A stretch of 64,000 bases of DNA from the NCBI GenBank assembly GCA_040830705.1, contig JBFOME010000005.1:1-64000 (forward strand), given 5' to 3'. The position numbers and the translations under genes were made by a program. The notes under the pieces were generated by a model. The model searched no databases, was not told the origin of the DNA, and worked only from the letters and a program-made list of their open reading frames with translations. This stretch comes from Ruegeria_C sp040830705. Its GTDB lineage: Bacteria > Pseudomonadota > Alphaproteobacteria > Rhodobacterales > Rhodobacteraceae. Positions within the stretch are counted from its first letter, which is position 1. Each line of letters starts with the position of its first letter. Below, in pieces: positions 32,418 to 41,936 of the stretch.

Positions 32418-34445
32418 TCACTCCTTCTGCCGCAGCAAGATATCCGCAGCCACCGCATCCGTCGGGGTACATATCAGCGGATTAACCTCGATCTCTTCCA
32501 GCTCATCCTGATGGCGTTCCGCATAGTCGCAGATCGCCCGAATTGCCTTGATTAGAGACGTTTTATCAACGCACGTCTGCCCCCGATAGCCCGAAAGGAC
32601 GCGCCCGATGCGCAACGTTTCAATTGCTGATGCAATCATCTCGTCACTTGCGGGCAGCAGCAGCGAGGCGCTGTCTTGCAACAGTTCAGTCAGCACCCCT
32701 CCGGCGCCAAGGGTCAGTACAAACCCATGAGCCGGATCACGCAAAACCCCGACCAGCAATTCGGCAACGCCGCCGGTAATCATCTCTTCGACCAAAAGCC
32801 GCTTGGCGGGCATCCTGTCGGCAGCCTCAGCAACCGCATCGGGGTTCATCAGATTCAGCGCGACAGCGCCTGCTTCGGTCTTGTGCGCGACGCCCTCACC
32901 CTTCAGGACAACCGGAAAGCCTATGCGCTCTGCTGCAGCGGACGCCGCAATCGCATTTTCACAGCGTGCCGATACCGGCACGCGCAGGCCGCACTGCGCC
33001 AATCGCTGCTTCGCCACCGCCTCGGGAACCAGAACCGCCTCTCGTGCCACACCTGGTAACAAGACTGGCGCTGGCCATGCCGGGCGCGGGGCGCTGGCGG
33101 CTTCCAGCGCGGCAAGTGCTTCATCCAATCCGTGAAACGCAACGATCCCGTGCGCGTGCAAATGATTCGCGACGGGCTCTGGCAATAGCTCCGGCAAAGT
33201 GGCCGCCAAAGCAATCGGCAGCCCGGTCAATTGGCGCGCACCAATTACTGCGTCAATCACGCAATCCCAATCTTGCGCCGAGCACCGGTCATCACGCGGA
33301 AAGTCCACGATCAGCATCGTCATCGCCAATGCCGGATCCTGCATCGCTGCAAAAGCCGCCGTCATCGCAGGAACATCGCGCCAGATATAGGTGTGGTAAT
33401 CCAGCGGGTTGGCCAGCGCCACCATGGGACCCAATGCGGCGCGCAAATCATGGCGCTGGCGGTTGTTGAGGGAGGGAAACTCCAGATTGCGGTGCAAGGC
33501 GCTATCCGCCGCCAAGCTGGCTTCGCCCCCCGAGCAGCTGATGGTTGCGATCCCATTGCCCGGCAGCCATCCCGCCACATGCAGCAGCTTCAACGTTTCC
33601 AGAAACTCCGGCAGACTGTTCAGGCGCGGTATGCCGAGACGCGTCAGAAATGCGTCGGCCCCCGCATCGCCGCCCGCCAACGAAGCCGTGTGAGAAACGG
33701 TCGCTGCGCGAGCCTGAGCCGATTTTCCCACCTTGAGCGCTACAACCGGTTTGCCCAGTTCCGCGGCGCGCGCGGCCATTGCCTCGAAAGCGCGCAGGTC
33801 GCCGAACCCTTCGATATGCAGGCCCAGCGCCGTTACCCGGTCATCCTCCAGCAAGGCAGTCGCCATCTCGGCCAGCCCGGTCTGCGCCTGATTACCCGCC
33901 GTGACCATGTAAGCCAGCGGCAGTCCGCGTTTCTGCATGGTCAGGTTAATGGCGATGTTCGAACTTTGGGTCAGTATCGCGACACCGCGCTCGACCGGTA
34001 GCATTCCGTGCTGGTCCGGCCAGATCGCCACCCGGTCCAGCGCATTGACAAAGCCATAGCAATTCGGCCCGAGGATCGGCATGTTGTTCGCAGCCTCGAC
34101 CAATGCCGATTGCAAGTCCGCGCCTTCACCATCCTCGGCAATGGCTTCGGTAAAACCCGAAGCAAAACAAATCGCGCCGCCCGCACCACGAGCGCTGAGC
34201 GCGCGCACGATGTCGATTGTTGCATAACGATTGACGCCGACAAACGCCGCATCATTGGCTGTGGGTAACTCCTCGATACTGCAGATGGCCCGGAGGCCAG
34301 CGATTTTCTTACCCGAGGGGTGAACCGGGATGATCTCTCCCTCATACCCGATCCGCCGAGCGGCCTCGATGATCGAGGCACACCACGCACCGCCGCCGAT
34401 CACGGCAATCGAAGCGGGGTTCAACAAGCGGGACAGATCACGCAC
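32418..34445 (-). CDS. ADP-forming acyl-CoA synthetase (acetate-CoA ligase family)
   Basis: A 675-residue protein with the fused order of this family: CoA-binding domain ('SIAVIGGGAWCASII' to 'GPNCYGFVNAL'), succinyl-CoA-synthetase-like domain with the His loop region ('TISCSGGEASLAAD'), and a C-terminal ATP-grasp ('FPVVLKGEGVAHKTEAGAV', 'LLVEEMITGGVAELLVGV', 'LGAGGVLTELL'). It would activate an acid as its CoA thioester using ATP, giving ADP. It starts at GTG and lies 3 bases before the caiD-like gene, suggesting it loads the substrate of that pathway. Confidence 0.85.
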   Translation of the reverse strand: MRDLSRLLNPASIAVIGGGAWCASIIEAARRIGYEGEIIPVHPSGKKIAGLRAICSIEELPTANDAAFVGVNRYATIDIVRALSARGAGGAICFASGFTEAIAEDGEGADLQSALVEAANNMPILGPNCYGFVNALDRVAIWPDQHGMLPVERGVAILTQSSNIAINLTMQKRGLPLAYMVTAGNQAQTGLAEMATALLEDDRVTALGLHIEGFGDLRAFEAMAARAAELGKPVVALKVGKSAQARAATVSHTASLAGGDAGADAFLTRLGIPRLNSLPEFLETLKLLHVAGWLPGNGIATISCSGGEASLAADSALHRNLEFPSLNNRQRHDLRAALGPMVALANPLDYHTYIWRDVPAMTAAFAAMQDPALAMTMLIVDFPRDDRCSAQDWDCVIDAVIGARQLTGLPIALAATLPELLPEPVANHLHAHGIVAFHGLDEALAALEAASAPRPAWPAPVLLPGVAREAVLVPEAVAKQRLAQCGLRVPVSARCENAIAASAAAERIGFPVVLKGEGVAHKTEAGAVALNLMNPDAVAEAADRMPAKRLLVEEMITGGVAELLVGVLRDPAHGFVLTLGAGGVLTELLQDSASLLLPASDEMIASAIETLRIGRVLSGYRGQTCVDKTSLIKAIRAICDYAERHQDELEEIEVNPLICTPTDAVAADILLRQKE

Positions 34446-34455
34446 GATTTTGGCT

Positions 34456-34746
34456 CTAACTCCAAGAGTTTCTGTCGATATGGCCCAGATCGCGGTCCGG
34501 CGCGATCCTGTCGCGCAGACGTGATTTCAGCTCGCGCGCATCCGGGAAGCCACCATCGCGCTTGCGTTCCCATAGCACATGATCATCAACACGGGTCTCG
34601 AACACCCCACCCGAGGCATCGGGGATCAACGTGACCGAGCCAAGTTCCTCACCGAAGGTCGAGAGCAGTTCCTGCGCCATCCAGGAGGCGCGCAGCATCC
34701 AGTTGCAGCCGGTGCAATAGGTGATGCGAATGGCCGGCTTCACCAT
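34456..34746 (-). CDS. SelT/SelW/SelH-family Rdx protein
   Basis: A 96-residue thioredoxin-like protein of the Rdx family: 'RITYCTGCNWMLRASWMAQELL' holds the CxxC redox site, then 'VTLIPDASGGVFETRVDDHVLWERK' split over the usual strand-loop region. Selenocysteine in animal members is Cys here. The start at 34746 overlaps the stop of the acyl-CoA dehydrogenase gene region (a GTG two codons upstream is possible). It lies between the dehydrogenase and the CoA ligase in the operon; its partner is unknown. Confidence 0.83.
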   Translation of the reverse strand: MVKPAIRITYCTGCNWMLRASWMAQELLSTFGEELGSVTLIPDASGGVFETRVDDHVLWERKRDGGFPDARELKSRLRDRIAPDRDLGHIDRNSWS

Positions 34747-34748
34747 GC

Positions 34749-35909
34749 TCACGCCCCCAAAGGCCGCAACAGATCGCGGCTGATGATATGGCGTTGAATC
34801 TCGCTGGTCCCGTCCCAGATCCGCTCTACCCGCGCGTCACGCCAGAACCGCTCAATCGGGAAGTCATCCATCAGCCCCATACCACCGAAGATCTGCAAGG
34901 TGGTATCGGTGACCCGCGCCAGAGCCTCCGACGCATAGAGCTTGGCCGAGGCAATCTCGCGGTTCGAGGGCAACCCCTCGTCCAGCCGCCAGGCGGCGGC
35001 GAGGGTGAGCCAATCGGCGGCATCGATCTCGGTGATCATGTCCGCGATCTGGAAACCGACCCCTTGGAACTTGCCAATCGGTTGGCCAAATTGCTTGCGA
35101 TCGGCAGCGTAGTTCAAAGCGTAGTCGAAACAGCGCCGCGCCCGGCCCACGCTGAAGGCCGCGACCGTCAGCCGTGTCGCATAGAGCCACTCGTTCATCA
35201 CCGCAAAGCCACCATCGACCTCGCCCAGAACCTGTGCATCGGGCAGGCGGCAATTGTCGAAATAGAGAATGCAATTCTTGTAGCCCTTGTGGCTGACCGA
35301 ATTATAGCCATCCCGCACCTCGAACCCAGGCGTCCCGCGATCGACGAGGAAGGTCGTGATACGCTTCTTGGGGCCTTTGGGGGTCTCGTCTACTCCAGTG
35401 GCAACAAAGACAATGAAGAAATCGGCGTGTTCCGCGCCCGAGATGAAGTGTTTCGAGCCGTTGATCACCCAATCCCCGCCATCCCGCCGAGCCTGGCATT
35501 TCATGCCGCGCACATCCGACCCCGCATCGGGTTCGGTCATGGCCAGCGCATCCATGCGCTCACCTCGCACAGCTGGCAGCAGATAACGGTCGCGCTGTTC
35601 GTCATTGCAGGCCATCAGGATATTCTGCGGGCGACCAAAGAAATGCGTCAGCGCCATCGATCCTCGGCCAAGCTCGCGTTCGACCAGAGTGAAGTCCAGA
35701 TGGCTCAGCCCGGCACCGCCCACCTCTTCCGGGAAATTGCAGGCATAAAAACCTAGGTCAATGACCTTCTGTTTGATTGCCTCACCCAATTCATGCGGCA
35801 CCTGCCCAGTGCGCTCAACCTCGGCCTCATGCGGATAGATCTCGTTTTCCACAAAGCTGCGAACGGTCGAGACGATCATCTCCTGTTCGTCACTTAAGCC
35901 AAACTGCAT
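34749..35909 (-). CDS. Acyl-CoA dehydrogenase (crotonobetainyl-CoA reductase-like)
   Basis: A 386-residue FAD enzyme with the family signatures 'AMTEPDAGSDVRGMKCQA' and 'RDARVERIWDGTSEIQRHIISRDLL' at the C-terminus, with 'QIFGGMGLMDDFPIERF' before it. The catalytic base position near residue 365 is in 'DGTSEIQ'. First gene of the minus-strand operon, divergent from the AraC-type regulator at 35986. Together with CaiD-like hydratase it suggests oxidation of gamma-butyrobetainyl-CoA or a similar branched acyl-CoA. Confidence 0.88.
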   Translation of the reverse strand: MQFGLSDEQEMIVSTVRSFVENEIYPHEAEVERTGQVPHELGEAIKQKVIDLGFYACNFPEEVGGAGLSHLDFTLVERELGRGSMALTHFFGRPQNILMACNDEQRDRYLLPAVRGERMDALAMTEPDAGSDVRGMKCQARRDGGDWVINGSKHFISGAEHADFFIVFVATGVDETPKGPKKRITTFLVDRGTPGFEVRDGYNSVSHKGYKNCILYFDNCRLPDAQVLGEVDGGFAVMNEWLYATRLTVAAFSVGRARRCFDYALNYAADRKQFGQPIGKFQGVGFQIADMITEIDAADWLTLAAAWRLDEGLPSNREIASAKLYASEALARVTDTTLQIFGGMGLMDDFPIERFWRDARVERIWDGTSEIQRHIISRDLLRPLGA

Positions 35910-35985
35910 TGCACGCTCCGAAAATTCATCTGTGCAGATGGTGGCGAAGCTTGCCGCAAAGATCGTGCAGCTTTAGACGAATTAC

Positions 35986-36927
35986 ATGCAGAGATGGAAA
36001 AAATCATCGCCGCGGCGGCAAAGGTTCGGAGTTCTGCTGTTCGACGGCTTTTCCAACCATTGCCTGGCAAACACAGTGGAACCGTTGCGGGCAGCGAATA
36101 TGCTGTCAGGCAAAACGCTCTACGATTGGCGATTTCTTTCGCTTGATGCGGGGCCGGTGACCTCTTCCAGCGGATTGCAGGTCGCCCCGCATGCGCGACT
36201 GAGCAGCGAGAGTGGCGATATGCTGATGGTGATGCCCTCCTATGGGTTTCGCGATTACCTTAGTTGGCCCATCGGAGCAGCATTGCGGAGCGCGTCGGCC
36301 CGGTTTTCGACGCTGGCCGGTCTGGATACCGGAAGCTGGCTGCTGGCCGACGCAGGGCTGCTCTCAGGCACCAAGGCGACCATTCACTGGGAAGAGTTGA
36401 CCGGTTTTGCCGAGCGCTTCCCGGACGTTGAGGTCCTGCGCGAGCGTTTTGTGATAGATGGGGACCGCATCACGTGCTCGGGCGCGATGGCGGCCTTTGA
36501 TCTGGTGATGCATCTGATCGGGCGCGATCACGGTCAGGCGTTGGCTCTTGAGGTGGCACAACTTTTCATGACCCGCGACTCGGCGCGCTCCCATGCGGGC
36601 AGCGGCACCAGCGCGTCGGTCAACCGGGCGTTGGCGGTGATGCAGACCAATCTGGAACACCCGTTATCGATTCCAGAAGTCGCTCGGCAGGCACGCATTG
36701 CGCAGAAATCGCTTGAGGCGCGCATGCGGGCGGAACTGGGCGCGGGACCGTCTCAGGTCTATCGACGAATGCGGCTGAACCTTGTGCGCAAACTGGTCAG
36801 CGAAACTGATCTTGCCGTCACCGAAATGGCGCTGCGCGCCGGATATGAGAACGCCAGCGCAATGACCCGAGCCTTTCGCAGGGAGTTTGGAGCAACGCCA
36901 ATTCAGCTGCGCTACAATCGGCCCTAA
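35986..36927 (+). CDS. GlxA/AraC-family transcriptional regulator
   Basis: A 313-residue regulator with a DJ-1/PfpI-like (GATase-1) N-terminal domain ('RFGVLLFDGFSNHCLANTVEPL') and a C-terminal double helix-turn-helix AraC domain ('LSIPEVARQARIAQKSLEARMR' and 'VTEMALRAGYENASAMTRAFRREFG'). This type includes carnitine (CdhR) and betaine (GbdR) regulators. Divergent from the acyl-CoA dehydrogenase operon by 76 bases, so it likely activates that operon. Confidence 0.85.
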   Translation: MQRWKKSSPRRQRFGVLLFDGFSNHCLANTVEPLRAANMLSGKTLYDWRFLSLDAGPVTSSSGLQVAPHARLSSESGDMLMVMPSYGFRDYLSWPIGAALRSASARFSTLAGLDTGSWLLADAGLLSGTKATIHWEELTGFAERFPDVEVLRERFVIDGDRITCSGAMAAFDLVMHLIGRDHGQALALEVAQLFMTRDSARSHAGSGTSASVNRALAVMQTNLEHPLSIPEVARQARIAQKSLEARMRAELGAGPSQVYRRMRLNLVRKLVSETDLAVTEMALRAGYENASAMTRAFRREFGATPIQLRYNRP

Positions 36928-36939
36928 CAAGGGTGAAAG

Positions 36940-37932
36940 TCATCCAAACATCCGCTTCTTGCGCGCGCGAGTTTCTGCCGTCGCCTCTGGCGAGCCGTCA
37001 TGGAAGGTTCCGAACCAGCGGTCCCAGGGCATTTCCTGATTGCCGTAGTTGCACTCGTAGTAGCGGTGGTGAAGCTGATGATAAAACGTGCCCAGCGCCA
37101 AGCTGCGTTTATCCTTGATCAGCAAATCCTCATAGCCGGTATGGGTCATAGTTGCGCCGGGCCCCTGAAACACGATGTGGAAGTAAAGATGGATCGGATG
37201 GCTGGGAATAATCCAATGAATGCAGAGCGTGGACAGGTAGAGCAGATGTTCCACGGGGTGCATCGAAAATCCCGACCAGGGTCCGATATTGACATTGCGG
37301 TGATGCAGGCTGTGCACCCGTCGGTAAAGGAAGGGCTGGTGCAGCAGGCGATGGACCCAGTAGAAATGGAATGCCGACCACATGGGCAGCAGGATCAGCC
37401 AAAGGACGAACCAGATCGGGTGCTCGGCAAAGGTGATCACCGGCGCGTAGCCATTGGCCATTAGCCACATGGTGACGACTTGAAACAAGGTCAGTTGCAG
37501 CACGCCTGATCCAAGCGACCAGAACATGTTGTCATGCACCTGATCGCTGAAGTCCCAGAGCTTGTTGTTGGTACCCTGCGCCCGCCGTTCGAATTTCAAC
37601 CGCTTTCCCTGCGCTTTACGCATGTAGAAATACCAGTGCAGCCCGCCTGCAATGGCAAAGATCATCGCAAAGTTCACCAGCCAGACCTGGAAGATCCAGC
37701 CGAATGCAAATGTCGGCGCGGTTTCAAGCGAGGGGTAGAAAGCCGCCCAGAGCACAATGGCCAGCAGCACCATCAGCATCCGCTCGCTGAGTGTCAGCCA
37801 GTTTTTTGCAAGCCAGCGGACAAGAAAGGCCGGATCAGGCGGCCAGCGGAAGATGGATGGGTTCTGCAAGGGCAGGTCCGGATGGTAATTCCATTCCCGG
37901 TTCATGTCCTGCTGCGGAGGTATGTCCGTCAT
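36940..37932 (-). CDS. Sterol desaturase / fatty acid hydroxylase family membrane protein
   Basis: A 330-residue integral membrane di-iron enzyme. Four hydrophobic segments cover residues ~45-200. The histidine clusters are 'HFYWVHRLLHQPFLYRRVHSLHH' (split: HRLLH then HSLHH), 'HPVEH' and 'FYHQLHHRYYECNYG', the eight-His metal site of the superfamily. The lipid substrate is not known. The ATG at 37932 lies 5 bases after the class II aldolase gene stop, so the two are co-transcribed; upstream in-frame starts fall inside that gene. Confidence 0.85.
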   Translation of the reverse strand: MTDIPPQQDMNREWNYHPDLPLQNPSIFRWPPDPAFLVRWLAKNWLTLSERMLMVLLAIVLWAAFYPSLETAPTFAFGWIFQVWLVNFAMIFAIAGGLHWYFYMRKAQGKRLKFERRAQGTNNKLWDFSDQVHDNMFWSLGSGVLQLTLFQVVTMWLMANGYAPVITFAEHPIWFVLWLILLPMWSAFHFYWVHRLLHQPFLYRRVHSLHHRNVNIGPWSGFSMHPVEHLLYLSTLCIHWIIPSHPIHLYFHIVFQGPGATMTHTGYEDLLIKDKRSLALGTFYHQLHHRYYECNYGNQEMPWDRWFGTFHDGSPEATAETRARKKRMFG

Positions 37933-37936
37933 CGTA

Positions 37937-38692
37937 TCAACTCGCGTAGTCCGAGCCCTCGGCATCGAGGATCGCCTTGATCTCGCGCAGATGCGCCTCG
38001 GCCTGATCGGGATAGTCCTCCAACTCGCGCGCGGTCTTCTCAGCGATCTCATCCGTCAGCACGCGCAGCTTTTGTCCAGTCTGCAGCGCGCGGATATAGG
38101 TCTCGGCGGCGCGCTCGAAATAATAGAGCCTGTTAAAGGCGTCTGCTACGTCGCGCCCGATCACCAGCACCCCATGATTGCCCATGATCATGACCTGCTT
38201 TTTCGGATCGCTCAGCATCGAGGCGCAGCGTTCGCCTTCGCTTTCAAAGGCAAGCCCACCAAACTCTTCATCCACCACATAGCGGTTGTAGAAGGTGGCT
38301 GTGTTCTGGTCGATCGGGGGCAAGTTACTGTCGGCCAGCGAGGCCAGAACGGTCGCAAAGATCGAATGTACATGTATCACACAACGCGCATGCGGCCAGT
38401 GGCGATGGATCGATCCGTGCAGACCCCAGGCGGTCGGGTCCGGCGCGCCGGGCATCTGCATTGTGTCTGGGTCATTGGCATCCAACAACAACAGGCCCGA
38501 GGCCCGAATGCGCCCGAAATGCATCTGATTGGGATTCATCAGGAATTGCGAGCCATCCTCGTTCACCGCAAGGCTGAAGTGGTTGGCCACGCCCTCATGC
38601 ATGTCCAGCCGGACTGTCCAGCGAAACGCCGCGGCCAGATCCACACGCTCGGCCCAGTAATCCATGTTTGGTCGCAGATTGGTCACGGTCAT
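37937..38692 (-). CDS. Class II aldolase/adducin family protein
   Basis: A 251-residue protein of the aldolase II/adducin fold. The zinc-ligand histidines are in 'CVIHVHSIFAT' and 'MIMGNHGVLVIG', and the phosphate-binding type loop 'EGVANHFSLAV' is at ~33. This family includes fuculose-phosphate aldolases and epimerases, and in this clade many members without known substrate. Upstream of the sterol-desaturase-like gene and divergent from a LysR gene 105 bases away, which may control it. Confidence 0.82.
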   Translation of the reverse strand: MTVTNLRPNMDYWAERVDLAAAFRWTVRLDMHEGVANHFSLAVNEDGSQFLMNPNQMHFGRIRASGLLLLDANDPDTMQMPGAPDPTAWGLHGSIHRHWPHARCVIHVHSIFATVLASLADSNLPPIDQNTATFYNRYVVDEEFGGLAFESEGERCASMLSDPKKQVMIMGNHGVLVIGRDVADAFNRLYYFERAAETYIRALQTGQKLRVLTDEIAEKTARELEDYPDQAEAHLREIKAILDAEGSDYAS

Positions 38693-38797
38693 GGTAACTC
38701 TCCCTGTGTTGCCGGAAAGCCTGACTGCGGCGCGCAGATTTGACCAACGAAAAAATCGGACCTAGTTCAGTAGTAAAACTTATGGCACGGTTATGTG

Positions 38798-39670
38798 ATG
38801 AAAACCGCCCTCCCCCCGCTTGGCTGGCTGCGCACGTTTGAGGCTGCGGCGCGGCACCTGTCCTTTACCGGCGCCGCGCGCGATCTCAATATGACGCAAA
38901 GCGCGGTGAGCCAGCAGATCAAATCGCTTGAGGGGTATCTGGGCCAGCCCCTGTTTCACCGCCGACCGCGCGCGCTGGAACTGACCGAAACGGGGATCAC
39001 CTATCTGCCCGTGGTGCGCGAGGCGTTTCGTACGCTGCTGCAGGGCACCCGCGCCGTGACCGGCGATCGGCAGAACGCCGTTCAGGTACAAAGCAACATC
39101 ACCTTTGCCGCAAATTGGCTGGCACCGCGCCTGCCGGACTTCCACGCCCTTCACCCCGACGTCAGGCTATCCATCTCGACCGAGCTTTGGGAGCCGCGCG
39201 AGATGGCAGAGGGTGCCTCGGTCGAGATTCGGTATTCGCTGCGCCCAGCCGACACAGTGCGAACCGAGTTGCTATGCACGGATCACTACTATCCAGTTTG
39301 TGCGCCCGGATATCAGGTGACGCTGAACACGCTGGCTGACCAGCCGCTTTACGATTGCTCGAACCTGTTGTCGAACTGGGAAAGCTGGGCGGAAAACTGT
39401 GGGCTAGATTGGCCAGACCCACCCATCACTTATTCCACCACCTATCTTGTCAGCCTGTCGGTTGCGATGGCGGGCGGGGGCCTTTGCCTGGCCCATGACA
39501 CCATCGCCCACCGCCTGATATCCGAGGGTCGCCTTGTCGCCCCTTTTCCCCATCGCGCGCCCATGCAAGAGGCCTATTACCTTCTGCTCTCACCACAGGC
39601 AGAAGAAACACCAGGTGCAGTCGTCTTTGCGGATTGGATACGCCGGGAAATTGCGGCGAAACAGTGCTGA
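38798..39670 (+). CDS. LysR-family regulator (GcvA-like)
   Basis: A 290-residue LysR regulator with 'PLGWLRTFEAAARHLSFTGAARDLNMTQSAVSQQIKSLE' type N-terminus (helix-turn-helix at residues ~20-40) and a substrate-binding domain of GcvA type ('NITFAANWLAPRLPDF'). ATG at 38798 is preferred to the GTG one codon earlier. Divergent from the class II aldolase operon and convergent with the VOC gene. Confidence 0.87.
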   Translation: MKTALPPLGWLRTFEAAARHLSFTGAARDLNMTQSAVSQQIKSLEGYLGQPLFHRRPRALELTETGITYLPVVREAFRTLLQGTRAVTGDRQNAVQVQSNITFAANWLAPRLPDFHALHPDVRLSISTELWEPREMAEGASVEIRYSLRPADTVRTELLCTDHYYPVCAPGYQVTLNTLADQPLYDCSNLLSNWESWAENCGLDWPDPPITYSTTYLVSLSVAMAGGGLCLAHDTIAHRLISEGRLVAPFPHRAPMQEAYYLLLSPQAEETPGAVVFADWIRREIAAKQC

Positions 39671-39674
39671 TCCC

Positions 39675-40097
39675 TCAATCCTTCGGTCGGCTCGGAACCC
39701 AAGCATAACCGTTGTCGCACAGGATATAAGCCTCGCGCAGACCGTGTGGTTTGTCGGCGGGCGGCTGTAGCACCATTGCGCCCAGCGCCTCTGCCCTCCC
39801 GGATGCCGCGTCAGGGTCTGTATCATAGAGGTGGATTTCCAATCCTGCCCCGCGCGGAGGAGACTCGGGCAAGAGCCCAAGCAGCGGGTGCGAATGATAG
39901 GTGCCGTCGCTGTGCAACTGAAACACCTGATCGCCATAAGTGACGATGGCAAAATCGTTCGTCACCTGATGCGTCCCCATATCAAAAACAGCCTCTAAGA
40001 AGGCACATTGCGCTTTCACATCACGCACCAGCAGGTTCAACCCGATCCCCCGCAGCGATCGTCCGAACCCATCCGCATCTATCGTCTCATAGTCCAT
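39675..40097 (-). CDS. VOC (glyoxalase/dioxygenase) family protein
   Basis: A 140-residue vicinal-oxygen-chelate protein with paired beta-alpha-beta-beta-beta units: 'GIGLNLLVRDVKAQCAFLEAVF' in the first and 'LEIHLYDTDPDAASGRAEALGA' in the second, with 'PHGLREAYILCDNGYAW' as the closing segment. No clear full metal triad is obvious. The start at 40097 is chosen over upstream in-frame starts because the family begins just before the first strand. Confidence 0.75.
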   Translation of the reverse strand: MDYETIDADGFGRSLRGIGLNLLVRDVKAQCAFLEAVFDMGTHQVTNDFAIVTYGDQVFQLHSDGTYHSHPLLGLLPESPPRGAGLEIHLYDTDPDAASGRAEALGAMVLQPPADKPHGLREAYILCDNGYAWVPSRPKD

Positions 40098-40342
40098 GAG
40101 GCCAGCTTCAGCACCTACCGCACACGGGTCAAGCACGTTCTGAAACTGTGAAACTTTGATAACGCGAACAGTGTAGGGTTGCGCCGGTGCATGCTTTGAG
40201 AAAGTGTAGGCCATGCAGACCTGCCTTGCCGCCGCCACTTTCGCTTTGCGATCAATGCCCGCGCCCTGTGGTGCAGCGCCAGCTATGGCGGAAATAGACC
40301 CGCCCGCAACAGGCAAGACAAAGACCCCCTGAAAGCGACCAG

Positions 40343-41806
40343 ATGACAAGAACAATAACACCGGACGCCCCAAAGCCCGAAGAATTCACCGACGCCACCG
40401 CCGCCGTTCAGCGGCTGGAAGAGCTTTATGATCAGGCAACGGGATTTCTCTGCGACCGCTTTGCCGAGGTGATGCGTGATGGCGCAACCGGGGTTCATCA
40501 CCGCGCCTATTACCCAGAGATTCGGATCAAGACCCGCAGCTATGCGCAAGTCGACAGTCGGCTCAGCTATGGGCATGTGTCACAGCCCGGAGTTCATGCA
40601 ACCACCATCACTCGCCCAGATCTTTTCCGCTCATACCTGACGCAACAGATCGGGCTATTGATCCGTAACCACGGGCAACCGGTCACCATCGGGTGTTCCG
40701 ACACGCCCATGCCGGTGCACTTCGCCGTTGCCAACCGCTCGGACATGGTGGTGCCGCAAGAAGGCGCGGCGGGCTTCACCCTGCGCGATGTGTTTGATGT
40801 GCCGGATTTGGCGACCACCAATGATGACATCGTGAATGGCACCTATACCGCGTCCGACGGTACCGGTCCGCTGGCGCTGTTCACGGCGCAAAGAGTCGAC
40901 TACTCGCTAGCGCGGCTGTCTCATTATACCGCGACCAATCCCGAGCATTTCCAGAACCATGTTCTGTTCACCAACTACCAATTCTATGTGTCCGAGTTCG
41001 AAGCCTATGCGCGGTCACAACTTGCCGATCCCGATAGCGGCTATACCAGCTTCGTCAGCACCGGGAATGCCGAGATCACCGAACCCGACGCGCCGCTGGC
41101 AGAAACACCGAAGCTTCCGCAGATGCCGACCTATCACCTGAAACGCCAGGACGGGTCGGGCATCACGCTGGTCAACATCGGGGTTGGGCCCTCTAACGCC
41201 AAAACCGCCACGGATCATATTGCTGTGCTTCGGCCGCACGCCTGGCTGATGGTTGGCCATTGCGCTGGATTGCGGAACACCCAGGCGCTGGGGGATTTTG
41301 TGCTGGCCCATGGCTATCTGCGCGAAGATCACGTGTTGGACGACGACTTGCCGGTCTGGATGCCGATCCCTGCCCTGGCGGAAATTCAGATCGCGCTGGA
41401 ACAGGCCGTGGAACAGGTCACCCAGCTGGAAGGCTACGATCTGAAACGCATCATGCGTACGGGCACCGTCGCCACCATCGACAACCGCAACTGGGAACTT
41501 CGTGATCAATCCGGCCCGGTGCATCGGTTGAGCCAGTCACGCGCCATCGCGTTGGATATGGAAAGCGCCACCATCGCCGCAAACGGCTATCGGTTCCGGG
41601 TGCCCTATGGGACGCTGCTCTGCGTGTCCGACAAGCCGCTGCATGGCGAATTGAAGCTGCCCGGAATGGCATCAGAGTTCTATACGACCCAGGTTCAGCG
41701 CCACCTCGCAATAGGAATCCGGGCCATGGAGATGTTGCGCGGGATGCCATTGGAGCGCTTGCACAGCCGGAAATTGCGCTCATTTGACGAAACAGCCTTT
41801 CTGTGA
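40343..41806 (+). CDS. amn: AMP nucleosidase
   Basis: A 487-residue AMP nucleosidase hydrolysing AMP to adenine and ribose 5-phosphate, adjusting adenylate pools. The N-terminal domain ('YYPEIRIKTRSYAQVDSRLSYGHV' pattern) is specific to Amn, and the C-terminal half is the phosphorylase-like catalytic domain with 'INIGVGPSNAKT'-type and 'MVGHCAGLRNTQALGDFVLAHGY', 'ALDMESATIAANGYRFRVPYGTLLCVSDKPLHGE' regions. Monocistronic, plus strand. Confidence 0.92.
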   Translation: MTRTITPDAPKPEEFTDATAAVQRLEELYDQATGFLCDRFAEVMRDGATGVHHRAYYPEIRIKTRSYAQVDSRLSYGHVSQPGVHATTITRPDLFRSYLTQQIGLLIRNHGQPVTIGCSDTPMPVHFAVANRSDMVVPQEGAAGFTLRDVFDVPDLATTNDDIVNGTYTASDGTGPLALFTAQRVDYSLARLSHYTATNPEHFQNHVLFTNYQFYVSEFEAYARSQLADPDSGYTSFVSTGNAEITEPDAPLAETPKLPQMPTYHLKRQDGSGITLVNIGVGPSNAKTATDHIAVLRPHAWLMVGHCAGLRNTQALGDFVLAHGYLREDHVLDDDLPVWMPIPALAEIQIALEQAVEQVTQLEGYDLKRIMRTGTVATIDNRNWELRDQSGPVHRLSQSRAIALDMESATIAANGYRFRVPYGTLLCVSDKPLHGELKLPGMASEFYTTQVQRHLAIGIRAMEMLRGMPLERLHSRKLRSFDETAFL

Positions 41807-41936
41807 TGCAAAAAAACCCCAGAAATCGCCTATTTTTATGGTTTTCCACGCTACTATTCGTTGTGTTGCCCCACTAGATGCCGTTATTGTTACGCAGTGA
41901 GGCCCAAGCGTTCGGGCACTGTAAGGAGACCAAGAA

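Noticed and set aside
33231..34001. 256-residue open frame antisense to the CoA ligase gene
   Set aside because: His/Gln/Arg-rich shadow translation, no motif.
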